The notes under the pieces are model-generated. The model was not told where the DNA came from. It ran no database searches and was given only the letters and a program-made list of their open reading frames with translations. The position numbers and the translations under genes were made by a program. From Halanaeroarchaeum sp. HSR-CO (GTDB lineage Archaea; Halobacteriota; Halobacteria; Halobacteriales; Halobacteriaceae), in the NCBI RefSeq assembly GCF_024972755.1, contig NZ_CP087724.1, forward strand, positions 744,001 through 808,000: a stretch of 64,000 bases of DNA. Reading direction: 5' to 3'. How positions within the stretch are numbered: position 1 is the stretch's first letter; each line of letters starts with the position of its first letter. Of the stretch, positions 8,569 through 16,716 are shown in pieces.

Positions 8569-9762
8569 CTAGTATTCCCCGGTATACGCGTTCTCGAAAA
8601 TGGCGATCACGTCCGACCGATCGAGGGTGCGGGGATTTCTCTCGATGTTGTGTTTCGACTGTTCGAAGGCGATATCGGCGAATCGATCGAAATCGTCTGA
8701 ATCCAGGTCGCCATACCCCGCGATGTCTGTTGGAATACCGACATCATCGAGCAGTCTGAAGACGGCTTCGACACTTTCCATTGGTTCGGGTCCCATCGAG
8801 TCGTCTGGCTCCAACCAGCGAGCGATATCACTGAAACGATTCCGCTCAGCGGGAACGTTGTACGCCATCACATACGGGAGTAACAACCCATTCGTCAAGC
8901 CGTGACCAAGATGATACTCTCGACTCAGCGGATACGTTAACGCGTGAACCGCACCCAGGCCGCTATTGACGAATGCCTGTCCTGCCTGCATCGCGGCAAG
9001 ACTCATCTGATACCGTGCGCCATCGTTTTCTTCGCCCTGGAAGACTGCCGGTCGGAGGTTTTCTCCGATGCGTTCGATCGCGCTCCGGGCGAGTGTGTCT
9101 GTATACGGTGTTCGTTTCGTCGACACGTATGCCTCGATCGCGTGTGTCAATGCATCAACTCCTGTTTGTGCTGCAATCGGTCCCGGAAGCGTCGCTGTCA
9201 GTTCCGGATCGACCACGGCCAGGTCAGCGAACAGCGGGTCGGCGTAGATGACCTTTTTCGTCCCGCCGTCATCTTCATCGGCGAACACCCCGATATGGGT
9301 TGTCTCGCTCCCTGTTCCTGCTGTCGTTGGAAGTAACGCCAGTTTTCGGGTTCGGTCCGACACCTTGTCCATGCCGAGTACGTCTCTTGCACCCTTCGAC
9401 GTGTCGGCAATCCCGGCAGCTACTTTTGCGGTATCCATACTCGAGCCACCGCCGATCCCGACGACAAGATCGTGATCCCCCATCACTACCGCCTCGGCAG
9501 CATCGTTCGCCATCTTCAGCGTTGGTTCGGCCTGGACTTCGTCGAATACCTCTGTCGTCACGCCGGCCGACTCGAGAGCGGCAATCGGTTTCTCCACGGT
9601 CCCCACTTCGACGAGTGTGGCGTCGGTGACGATCAGTGCTGTCTCGATCGCCTGCTTCTCGGCGAATTCGCCCAGCGAGCCCACAGAGCCGAGTCCGTAC
9701 GTGATCCGGTCAGGTGATCGAATATCGTACGTCGCATGCGCGGATTCCAGTCCAGTCTCCAT
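8569..9762 (-). CDS. Iron-containing alcohol dehydrogenase
   Basis: 397 residues, full length for the group III Fe-ADH family. The nucleotide-binding motif GIGGGSSMDTAKVAAG (near 103-118) and TTAGTGSE are typical. The metal site is in QTGVDALTHAIEAY (Asp and His) and GAVHALTYPLSREYHLGHG (two His). These enzymes oxidise primary alcohols or reduce aldehydes with NAD(P). It is transcribed towards the VOC gene, and its start lies about 195 bp from livH, which points the other way. An alcohol/aldehyde interconversion beside the AOR and E1/E2 island is consistent but not proven. The exact substrate (ethanol, lactaldehyde, butanol) is open. Confidence 0.9.
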   Translation of the reverse strand: METGLESAHATYDIRSPDRITYGLGSVGSLGEFAEKQAIETALIVTDATLVEVGTVEKPIAALESAGVTTEVFDEVQAEPTLKMANDAAEAVVMGDHDLVVGIGGGSSMDTAKVAAGIADTSKGARDVLGMDKVSDRTRKLALLPTTAGTGSETTHIGVFADEDDGGTKKVIYADPLFADLAVVDPELTATLPGPIAAQTGVDALTHAIEAYVSTKRTPYTDTLARSAIERIGENLRPAVFQGEENDGARYQMSLAAMQAGQAFVNSGLGAVHALTYPLSREYHLGHGLTNGLLLPYVMAYNVPAERNRFSDIARWLEPDDSMGPEPMESVEAVFRLLDDVGIPTDIAGYGDLDSDDFDRFADIAFEQSKHNIERNPRTLDRSDVIAIFENAYTGEY

Positions 9763-9924
9763 AGTTCACCTCCTCGACCGGATGGGATAGATTTTTCCCC
9801 GATTACTAGCCGCCGATTTTCACCGCCTCTGCAGTAGAGTTCTCGATCTGACACCAGTGGTACCACGCTGTCGGGTGTCGGATATCACCGATACGGCAGC
9901 GGGTGTCGGATCCTGAATAGAATA

Positions 9925-9933
9925 ATATTTAAT
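9925..9933 (+). promoter_or_regulatory. TATA box of the liv operon
   Basis: AATATTTAA lies centred about 28 nt before the livH ATG at 9957, fitting a leaderless haloarchaeal transcript. The surrounding 9915-9957 is AT-rich against a GC-rich background. Confidence 0.5.
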
Positions 9934-9956
9934 GATAAGCTTAGATAGCGTACTAT

Positions 9957-10874
9957 ATGGTACAGATAGACATTCTCGTACAAATACTCGTGTACGGGAT
10001 ATTGACAGGAGGAGTGTACGCCCTGATTGCCATGGGGTTGTCGCTCATATTCGGCGTGATGGACGTGGTGAATTTCGCCCACGGGGAGTACGTCATGCTC
10101 GCGATGTACAGTTCGTTCTTCTCGTGGGAAATCTTCGGCCTCGACCCGTTCATTTCAATTCTGATCATCGCCCCGCTGTTCTTCGTGTTCGGCGTGGTCA
10201 GTGAACGGTTGATCATCCACCCGATCATCGACAAGCCAGCCTTCGCACAAATTTTTGCAACGGTCGGATTGATCTGGGTGTTCGAAAACGCCGCTCACTT
10301 CCTCTGGGGGACGAGTCCGAGGGGAATTAGAGCGGGCTACGGCGGCATCGACCTCTTCGGCATCCCCGTCCCGGAAGTTCGGGTCTACGGGTTCCTCATC
10401 GCGATGCTTGCGGCGGTCGGGCTCTACCTCTTGCTCGAGAAGACGAAAATTGGACTCGCTATCCGGGCAACGGCCCAGGATAAGGAAGCAGCGAAATTGA
10501 TGGGGATGAGTAGTGAATTCGTATACATGATCACCTTCGGACTCGGCATCGCCCTCGTCGGCGTTGCCGGTCCGGTGGTGGCGTCGATGTTCTCGACGAC
10601 GCCGACGGTCGGCGCGAACTTCGTCCTCATCGCCTTCGTTGTGGTCGTCCTTGGAGGCCTCGGCAACGTTTTCGGTGTGCTCTGGGCCGGGGTGTTGATC
10701 GGAATTATCGAGGCCCTGGTCTCGTTCTACTGGGACCCAACGTTGAGTGCCCCGGTCTATTACACCATATTCATCCTCGTCCTCGTCCTCAGGGCGACTG
10801 GATATCTCGGTGGAAGCGATGGTACGTTGCTGGAACGTCTGCTAAACGTGCGCTCAGCGAGTAGGGAGGCATAA
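9957..10874 (+). CDS. livH: Branched-chain amino-acid-type ABC transporter permease
   Basis: 305 residues with about eight membrane helices. The start MVQIDILVQILVYGILTGGVYALIAMGLSL and the motif VVNFAHGEYVMLAMY are the LivH signature. The cytoplasmic coupling loop with GGLGNVFGVLWAG is the EAA-like contact to the ATPases. It forms the membrane channel with LivM. Substrates of Liv-type (HAAT) systems include branched amino acids, urea, amides and aromatic acids, so the name does not fix the substrate. It is first in a tight four-gene operon, with livM starting 1 bp after its stop. Confidence 0.93.
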   Translation: MVQIDILVQILVYGILTGGVYALIAMGLSLIFGVMDVVNFAHGEYVMLAMYSSFFSWEIFGLDPFISILIIAPLFFVFGVVSERLIIHPIIDKPAFAQIFATVGLIWVFENAAHFLWGTSPRGIRAGYGGIDLFGIPVPEVRVYGFLIAMLAAVGLYLLLEKTKIGLAIRATAQDKEAAKLMGMSSEFVYMITFGLGIALVGVAGPVVASMFSTTPTVGANFVLIAFVVVVLGGLGNVFGVLWAGVLIGIIEALVSFYWDPTLSAPVYYTIFILVLVLRATGYLGGSDGTLLERLLNVRSASREA

Positions 10875-10875
10875 C

Positions 10876-11913
10876 ATGAGTACTTCAGCATCCACGACAT
10901 CGGGACGCGTAACACGGCTCCTACAGACGCTGGGAACGCCGACAGTGTACCTGTCGCTTCTGGCACTGGTACTGGCATTGGCCGTTCCCCTCCTCTTCAG
11001 CTCGTATATCGTCCACATCTTCGTGCTCGTGTTCATCACGGGCATCGGTGCGATTGCCTGGAACATCATCGGTGGCTATGGCGGCCAATTCTCACTCGGA
11101 AACGCCGTCTTCTACGGTATCGGTGCGTACACGACGGCAATTTTGGTGACCGACCACGGGATGAGCATAATCCTCGCGATTGGGGTCGGAATCGTCCTGT
11201 CTATGCTCGCCGCAGTTTTGGTCGGTCTGCCCACGTTCACGTTATCGGGTCACTATTTCGCCCTGGCAACGATCGCGGTCGTCGAGGGAATGTTCTTCCT
11301 CGCCGACTATTTCGGCGGAATAACCGGCGGATCACAAGGATTCACGGTCACAACCCCTCCGTGGCTGTCGAAGTTGATGATCGATAAGACGCTGACGTTC
11401 TACCTCTTCCTGACGTTCTTCGTCCTCGCCATCCTGATCTCGGTGTGGGTACGCTACTCCAAACTGGGGTACTATCTCCTCGCCATCCGTGAGGATCAAG
11501 ATGCGGCCTCGGCGTTGGGTGTCAACACTCGCCGCTACAAGGTGTATGGCTTTGCACTCAGCGCAGGGATGACTGCGTTCGCGGGGAGCATGCACGCAGT
11601 CTACGTGACCTTCCTGTCGCCGGGTGGGGCGTTTTCCCTCGACTTGTCGATCCTCTATGCGCTTATCGCGCTGATCGGCGGGATGGGGACGATTGCGGGT
11701 CCCATCGTTGGGACGTTTCTCATGGTGCCGATTCAGCAGTACGTGACGACATCGCTGGGAGGGAGCATCGGTGCGCTCTCCTATATGGGATACGGGGCGT
11801 TGCTCATCGTGATGATTATCTACGCCCCGGAAGGGATCGCCAATCGATTCTCGTTCGTTGGCCGGAAGATTAACCAGATTTTCCCGGAGGTGACATTCGA
11901 TGCTGAAGACTAA
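10876..11913 (+). CDS. livM: Branched-chain amino-acid-type ABC transporter permease
   Basis: 345 residues, helical throughout. LivM markers are AWNIIGGYGGQFSLGNAVFYGIGAYT, with the Q-x-S-x-G-x-A-x-F motif, and the C-terminal loop IGGMGTIAGPIVGTFL. A GGAGG ribosome-binding sequence precedes its ATG, as expected for an internal operon gene. Its last 14 bp overlap livG, implying coupled translation. It pairs with LivH as the membrane-embedded half of the importer. The substrate is inferred only from the adjoining catabolic genes. Confidence 0.93.
   Translation: MSTSASTTSGRVTRLLQTLGTPTVYLSLLALVLALAVPLLFSSYIVHIFVLVFITGIGAIAWNIIGGYGGQFSLGNAVFYGIGAYTTAILVTDHGMSIILAIGVGIVLSMLAAVLVGLPTFTLSGHYFALATIAVVEGMFFLADYFGGITGGSQGFTVTTPPWLSKLMIDKTLTFYLFLTFFVLAILISVWVRYSKLGYYLLAIREDQDAASALGVNTRRYKVYGFALSAGMTAFAGSMHAVYVTFLSPGGAFSLDLSILYALIALIGGMGTIAGPIVGTFLMVPIQQYVTTSLGGSIGALSYMGYGALLIVMIIYAPEGIANRFSFVGRKINQIFPEVTFDAED
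11886..11893 (+). promoter_or_regulatory. Ribosome-binding site fixing the livG start
   Basis: GGAGGTGA, the full complement of the archaeal 16S rRNA tail, ends 6 nt before the ATG at 11900. It lies inside the livM coding sequence and explains why livG begins before livM stops. Confidence 0.8.
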
Positions 11914-12604
11914 CAATATCACGAAGCGATTTGGCAGCGTCGTGGCGGTAGATGACGTCAGTATCGAAATCTCCGACGGGGATATCGTGGGGTTGATCGG
12001 CCCGAACGGGGCCGGCAAAACGACCCTGTTCAACGTAATCACTGGATTTCATCGTCCGAGTAATGGGACCGTCACCTATCGCGATGAAGACATTACGAAT
12101 CTGAAACCCCATCAGATCACACAGAAGGGGATCGTCAGGACATTCCAGGTACCGAAACCCCTGAATGACCTGACGGTGACCGAAAACGTGGTTGTGGGTG
12201 CCTTCGGAGAGGGGAAGGGACGTGAAGCGGCGTTGGCACAGGCCCACGAAACCCTCGACAGAGTGAACTTCCAGGGGGATTACTCCATGACGGCCGATAA
12301 TCTGAACGTGGCCCAACTCAAGCGGCTTGAAATCGCCAAAGCGGTTGCGACCGACCCCGACCTCCTGATGCTCGACGAAGCCGTGGCGGGTCTCAACCCC
12401 GAGGAACGAAATAAATTGGTGAACGTTATCGACAAACTCAACGACGAAGGGATCACGATCTTCCTCGTCGAACACGTGATGGACGTGGTGATGAGGCTCT
12501 CAGATAAGGTCATCGTCCTGAACGAAGGAAGGGTATTGACGGAGGGTACACCGGAGGAAGTACAGAACAACGAAGAAGTCGTCGAGGTCTACCTGGGGAC
12601 GTGA
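11900..12604 (+). CDS. livG: Liv-type ABC transporter ATP-binding protein
   Basis: 234 residues. Walker A is GPNGAGKTT (near 34-42), followed by the Q-loop region and Walker B LLMLDEAVAGLNPEE. The C-terminal VYLGT is the usual LivG ending. The ABC signature reads LNVAQLKRLEIAKA rather than LSGGQ. Related variants (LPLGLQ-like, LTLAQ-like) occur in this subfamily, so it is probably active. It energises import with LivF. Start at 11900 is supported by a strong ribosome-binding site; four bp separate its stop from livF. Confidence 0.93.
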   Translation: MLKTNNITKRFGSVVAVDDVSIEISDGDIVGLIGPNGAGKTTLFNVITGFHRPSNGTVTYRDEDITNLKPHQITQKGIVRTFQVPKPLNDLTVTENVVVGAFGEGKGREAALAQAHETLDRVNFQGDYSMTADNLNVAQLKRLEIAKAVATDPDLLMLDEAVAGLNPEERNKLVNVIDKLNDEGITIFLVEHVMDVVMRLSDKVIVLNEGRVLTEGTPEEVQNNEEVVEVYLGT

Positions 12605-12608
12605 AACC

Positions 12609-13331
12609 ATGAACGAGAACAATCCAATCCTGGAAGTCGATGAGATCGAGGTGTTCTATGGGGAGACGCAGGCCCTGTTTGGCGTCTCGTTGGACGTATA
12701 TGAGGGCGAACTCGTTACGATGATTGGTGGGAATGGCGCGGGAAAAACCACCACATTGCGGACGATTTCTGGGCTAATCAACCCACGGACTGGGACGATC
12801 ACCTTCGAGGATACGGTGATCTCTGATAAGGCGCCGGACGAGATCGTGAAGCTGGGAATCGCGCAATCTCCGGAAGGTCGGATGCTGTTTCCGGAACTGA
12901 CCGTCAAAGAGAACCTCCGCGCAGGTGCATACCACCGAAGCGACGAAGACGAGATTCAGGAGGACCTCGAGGAAGTCTACGAGTACTTCCCACAACTGCC
13001 GGATCTCCTCGACCACAAGGCAAACGATCTCAGCGGTGGACAACAGCAGATGCTCACCATCGGACGGGCACTGATGTCGGATCCCGACCTGCTACTGCTC
13101 GATGAGCCGTCCCTCGGCCTCGCTCCGCAGTTGGTCACGACGATCGGTGGCATCGTCGAGGACCTCCGGGACGCGGGACAGACGATCCTTCTCGTCGAAC
13201 AGAACGCCGAACTGGCCCTGGATATCTCGGACAGAGGGTACGTCATTCAGACAGGCGAAGTCGTTGCATCCGGCCCGACGGAGGAGCTTCGCGAAACCGA
13301 CGTCGTCGAGTCTGCGTATCTCGGTCACTGA
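12609..13331 (+). CDS. livF: Liv-type ABC transporter ATP-binding protein
   Basis: 240 residues with Walker A GGNGAGKTTT, canonical signature LSGGQQQMLTIGRAL, Walker B LLLLDEPSLGLAP and the His-loop region VEQNAELAL. RTGTITF and AQSPEGRMLFPELTV are typical LivF features. It forms the ATPase heterodimer with LivG. It is the last gene of the compact operon; the next gene starts after 62 bp with its own AT-rich promoter-like stretch, so transcription may restart there. Confidence 0.94.
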   Translation: MNENNPILEVDEIEVFYGETQALFGVSLDVYEGELVTMIGGNGAGKTTTLRTISGLINPRTGTITFEDTVISDKAPDEIVKLGIAQSPEGRMLFPELTVKENLRAGAYHRSDEDEIQEDLEEVYEYFPQLPDLLDHKANDLSGGQQQMLTIGRALMSDPDLLLLDEPSLGLAPQLVTTIGGIVEDLRDAGQTILLVEQNAELALDISDRGYVIQTGEVVASGPTEELRETDVVESAYLGH

Positions 13332-13356
13332 TAGTTCAGGCGGTCGGATTCTGGCA

Positions 13357-13366
13357 AATTATTTAG
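13357..13366 (+). promoter_or_regulatory. Possible TATA box between livF and the OCD-family gene
   Basis: AAATTATTTAGC lies about 30-35 nt before the start codons at 13394 and 13403 and stands out from GC-rich surroundings. It suggests an internal promoter rather than strict co-transcription with livHMGF. Confidence 0.4.
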
Positions 13367-13393
13367 CATAACGATTTTACCGTCGATGCCTGT

Positions 13394-14401
13394 ATGAGGA
13401 GTATGACCGCAGTCAAATACATCGATGGCAACGAAGTCGCTGGGCTCGCGACTCCCGAAGAATATGTCGATGCTGTCCGCGAAGCGTATGCTGAGCGAGG
13501 TTCCGGGGCGGATGCCAGGCCCCGGACGAAACTGGGTCGTGATGACATCCCGGGTATGATGACCGGATATCTCGCAATGCTCCCGGAAAAAGGGTACATG
13601 GGCGGGTACATGTACGCTGCAGGATTCGAGAGCGAAGACGCCTGGTTCGTTACGCCGGTATTCGATGCCGCCCACGGAGAATTGAAAGCTCTCATCGATG
13701 GGGCCAGCATGAATCCGTTCAAAACCGGTGCTGCTGGCGCAGTGGCCGTGGACGAATTGGCTCGGCGTGATGCAACTGACCTTGCTGTGATCGGTACTGG
13801 TGCACAAGCCCGTGGCCAGCTCGTCACCAGCGCTACCGTCCGTGATATCGAGACCGTCCGTGTCTACTCCCCGACGGTCGAGAATCGGGAGTCGTTCGCT
13901 TCCGATCTCGACGAAGTCCTCGACGCAAGGGTCAGTGCCGTCGAGAGCAGCGACGCCGCGATCACCGGTGCAGATATCGTCATCACGGCAACAACGGCTT
14001 CGGATCCAGTGATTGCCGACGAAAATATCGAAGCTGGCACCCATATCACGGCCATGGGACAGTACGACCCGTCGAAACAGGAGATCGAACCGGAGACGAT
14101 CGCCCGGTCGAAGTACGTCCCGGATCTACGAGAACGGGTCCATCAGGACGCTGGCTCGTTCCTCCACGCCGAAGACATCGGGCTCGTCGACGAGGATCAC
14201 ATCCACGCGGAACTCGGCGAGGTGGTCCAGGGAACCGCTTCAGGTCGTACTGACCCCGATGAAATCACGCTCTTCGATAGTGGCGGAACCGGAATCGAAA
14301 CGATCGGGGCTGCAAGTATGCTGTACGAAAAGGCGATCGGAGCAGACCTCGGGACGACGCTGGAGTTTTATCCGGCGAGCGAAGCGATGCCCGGGAAGTA
14401 A
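13394..14401 (+). CDS. Ornithine cyclodeaminase / mu-crystallin family oxidoreductase
   Basis: 335 residues (ATG 13394; ATG 13403 is in frame and equally possible). The family is NAD(P)-dependent and covers ornithine cyclodeaminase, archaeal alanine dehydrogenase, ketimine reductase and N-(carboxyethyl)ornithine-type synthases. Visible marks are GGYMYAAGFE, AHGELKALIDGASMNPFKTGA (substrate loop), the dinucleotide motif VIGTGAQARGQL with its partner ITATTASDPVI, and the C-terminal DSGGTGIETIGAASMLYEKA. It lies between the importer genes and the epimerase. A role in deaminating or reducing an imported amino or imino acid is plausible; activity cannot be picked from sequence. Confidence 0.85.
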   Translation: MRSMTAVKYIDGNEVAGLATPEEYVDAVREAYAERGSGADARPRTKLGRDDIPGMMTGYLAMLPEKGYMGGYMYAAGFESEDAWFVTPVFDAAHGELKALIDGASMNPFKTGAAGAVAVDELARRDATDLAVIGTGAQARGQLVTSATVRDIETVRVYSPTVENRESFASDLDEVLDARVSAVESSDAAITGADIVITATTASDPVIADENIEAGTHITAMGQYDPSKQEIEPETIARSKYVPDLRERVHQDAGSFLHAEDIGLVDEDHIHAELGEVVQGTASGRTDPDEITLFDSGGTGIETIGAASMLYEKAIGADLGTTLEFYPASEAMPGK

Positions 14402-14452
14402 CGGTAGCGTATTTGGGTCGGTTTTAAGTTGGCCCGGTTCTGAGCATTCTAC

Positions 14453-15418
14453 ATGAGTGATGAGACGATCCTGATAACCGGTGGGACCGGGTTTATCGGT
14501 GCATATACCGCTGCTCACGCGATTGACCGTGGTAATACAGCAGTCGCATTCGACATCAACGACGACACGACCATTCTGGAAAAGGTAGGTATCGATGAAT
14601 CCGTGGAGGTCATCACCGGTGATATCACTGATCCGACCGATGTCTTCGACGCGGTTCACCAGTCGGGCGCGACACGAATCATCCATCTCGCATCGCTTTT
14701 GACCGACCTTTCGAACGAACACCCTCGCCACGCTATCGACGTCAATATCAAGGGAACCAATACGGTCTTCGAGGCTGCGAAAACCTTTGACGACCAGATC
14801 GATCGGGTAGCGTGGGCATCGAGTTCTGCCGTGTATGCTCCTCCAGACCGGTATGCCGATCCCGAAGTCGACGAAGAAGACCTCGTGTACCCCGAGACCC
14901 TGTACGGTGCTGCCAAGGAGTACAACGAACATCAGGCAACCATCTATCGCGAAAACTATTCGGTATCGTTGATAGGACTCCGACCGACTCTCGTTTATGG
15001 ACCATATCGGCAGTCGGGGAGTGCGTCGGCCTACACGAGAGTGATCGAGGGCCCTGCACTCAACGAACCCGTCTCTGTCGGTCCAAAAGATCACGTCTTC
15101 GACTGGCAACACGTCGCCGATGCCGCCCAAGCGTTTTATCTGGGGGCGATGAGACCGGAATCGGACCTCTCCCGAACGGTGTACAACGTGTGCGGTGAAC
15201 GTGCTACAGTGGCGGAGATTGCCGACATCGTTTTGGAATATCTTCCCGATGCCGACATATCGTTACAGGCCGGGGATCCTGCACCCTGGAATCATCATAT
15301 GGACATGAGCGCGGCGAAAGCAGATCTCGGGTACGACCCGGAATACGATCTGCGGAGTGGAATCGTCTCCTACATCAATTCAGTACGGAACGAGCACGGT
15401 TTCGAGACCGTCTCATAA
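14453..15418 (+). CDS. NAD-dependent epimerase/dehydratase (extended SDR)
   Basis: 321 residues. The N-terminal Rossmann motif is ITGGTGFIGAYTA, then AFDIND, the acidic turn typical of NAD specificity. The active-site region shows Ser-Ser (WASSSAVYAP) and YGAAKEYNE, giving the Y-x-x-x-K dyad. A substrate-binding region LRPTLVYGPYRQSG follows. These are the extended short-chain dehydrogenases of the UDP-sugar epimerase group, though several act on non-nucleotide substrates such as threonine (L-threonine 3-dehydrogenase of the SDR type). It sits 51 bp after the OCD-family gene and 19 bp before an MDR dehydrogenase, so they are probably co-transcribed. Confidence 0.85.
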   Translation: MSDETILITGGTGFIGAYTAAHAIDRGNTAVAFDINDDTTILEKVGIDESVEVITGDITDPTDVFDAVHQSGATRIIHLASLLTDLSNEHPRHAIDVNIKGTNTVFEAAKTFDDQIDRVAWASSSAVYAPPDRYADPEVDEEDLVYPETLYGAAKEYNEHQATIYRENYSVSLIGLRPTLVYGPYRQSGSASAYTRVIEGPALNEPVSVGPKDHVFDWQHVADAAQAFYLGAMRPESDLSRTVYNVCGERATVAEIADIVLEYLPDADISLQAGDPAPWNHHMDMSAAKADLGYDPEYDLRSGIVSYINSVRNEHGFETVS

Positions 15419-15437
15419 CGACGGACACCGACGTCAA

Positions 15438-16466
15438 ATGAAATCAATCGCCTTACGTGATAACGGGAGTGAGAGAACGCTCGAGGTGCAGGAAACGCCG
15501 CGTCCGGAACCTGGGCCCGGGGACGTTCGACTGCGGGTGGTCTCTGCAGGGGTTTGTGGGAGTGATGTCGGAGCATGGCAGCGAAAACCGGCATATGACT
15601 TTCTCGAGACACCACGGGTTTTGGGCCACGAATACGTCGGTGTCGTCGATGCCGTCGGCGACGACGTTGTCTCGTTTGCACAGGGTGATCGAGTCGTGGA
15701 GCGACCACTGCACGCCTGTGGAACGTGTACTGCGTGTCGGCACGGCGACGAACACGTCTGTGAGGACGTCGAGATTACCGGATTCCATTTCGATGGGGCG
15801 TTCGCCGACTATACGGTTGCCCCGGCTGGATCGCTTCATCCCGTTCCCGAATCCCTCCCGCATCACCATGCTGCAGTAACTGAACCGATGGCTGTTGCGG
15901 CACGGGCGACCCTCGAACGGAGTTCGTTCACACCGGGAGATGACGTATTCGTGCTCGGAGCGGGTCCGATGGGGACGTTCAGTGCGTTGATTGCCGAGTC
16001 AAGTGGCGGTAACGCCGTCATTGGGGGTCTCTCCAACGACGAACCCCGGTTCGAGACCATCTCGGCCATCGGTATCGAGACGGTAAATCTCGAAGTTACC
16101 TCACTGGAAGCAGTGTCCGAGGAGGCAACTGGTGGGACATTCGATATACTAATCGACGCAACTGGATCAACTGCCGCACTCGAGGAAAATATCGAGGTTC
16201 TTCGACGTGGCGGCGATGCAGTGGTCATTGGGATTCCCACGGGAAGGCTGGGGATCCCCACACCATCGTTCGTACGAGGTGAGCGACGGGTTAGCGGCTC
16301 GTACGGTGCAACGATCGCCGACTTCGAACGGGCCATCGATATTCTGGGTACTGTCGAATCGGAGATGTCCGAACTGCTTCGACGGTACGACGTCGAAGCC
16401 GTGGATGACGCATTCCGGAATTTCCTCGAGGGTGACGTGATTAAACCGATCATTGACGTGAACTGA
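15438..16466 (+). CDS. Zinc-dependent MDR dehydrogenase (sorbitol/threonine dehydrogenase-like)
   Basis: 342 residues from the ATG at 15438; the open frame extends upstream through the end of the epimerase gene. Catalytic zinc ligands are Cys40 in GVCGSDVGAW and His64-Glu65 in LGHEY. Structural zinc is Cys94, 97, 100 and 108. Then VTEPMAVAARA and the Rossmann motif VLGAGPMGTFSA. The TEPMAVA segment (the third catalytic-zinc region) marks the polyol dehydrogenase branch. It would oxidise a secondary hydroxyl of a polyol or hydroxy amino acid. Its place between epimerase and binding protein suggests it acts on the imported compound. Confidence 0.87.
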   Translation: MKSIALRDNGSERTLEVQETPRPEPGPGDVRLRVVSAGVCGSDVGAWQRKPAYDFLETPRVLGHEYVGVVDAVGDDVVSFAQGDRVVERPLHACGTCTACRHGDEHVCEDVEITGFHFDGAFADYTVAPAGSLHPVPESLPHHHAAVTEPMAVAARATLERSSFTPGDDVFVLGAGPMGTFSALIAESSGGNAVIGGLSNDEPRFETISAIGIETVNLEVTSLEAVSEEATGGTFDILIDATGSTAALEENIEVLRRGGDAVVIGIPTGRLGIPTPSFVRGERRVSGSYGATIADFERAIDILGTVESEMSELLRRYDVEAVDDAFRNFLEGDVIKPIIDVN

Positions 16467-16678
16467 GCGTAACGTCGTGGTCGGCCCAGCGACCGTATAT
16501 GGTGGGCTGATGGATTCGCTATTCGGCTTGTGCTCTGAATCCGTCCCTGGGGCCGCCGTCTCTGTGTCACGACTGTCGCTCTCGATACGCTTCGTTTCGT
16601 CGTTCCCCACCGTGTTGGGGCAGATTGGGTTCACTCATGTCGAGAACCACAACTGACGGTGTGGGAAACTACAGGAAC

Positions 16679-16686
16679 TTTTATGT
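16679..16686 (+). promoter_or_regulatory. Probable TATA box of the binding-protein gene
   Basis: TTTTATGT precedes the ATG at 16717 by about 35 nt and the alternative GTG 16702 by about 20 nt. The gap from the previous gene is 250 bp, so an independent promoter is expected. Confidence 0.4.
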
Positions 16687-16716
16687 TGGTGCCCTAATAA
16701 TGTGGCATCGTTCGCC

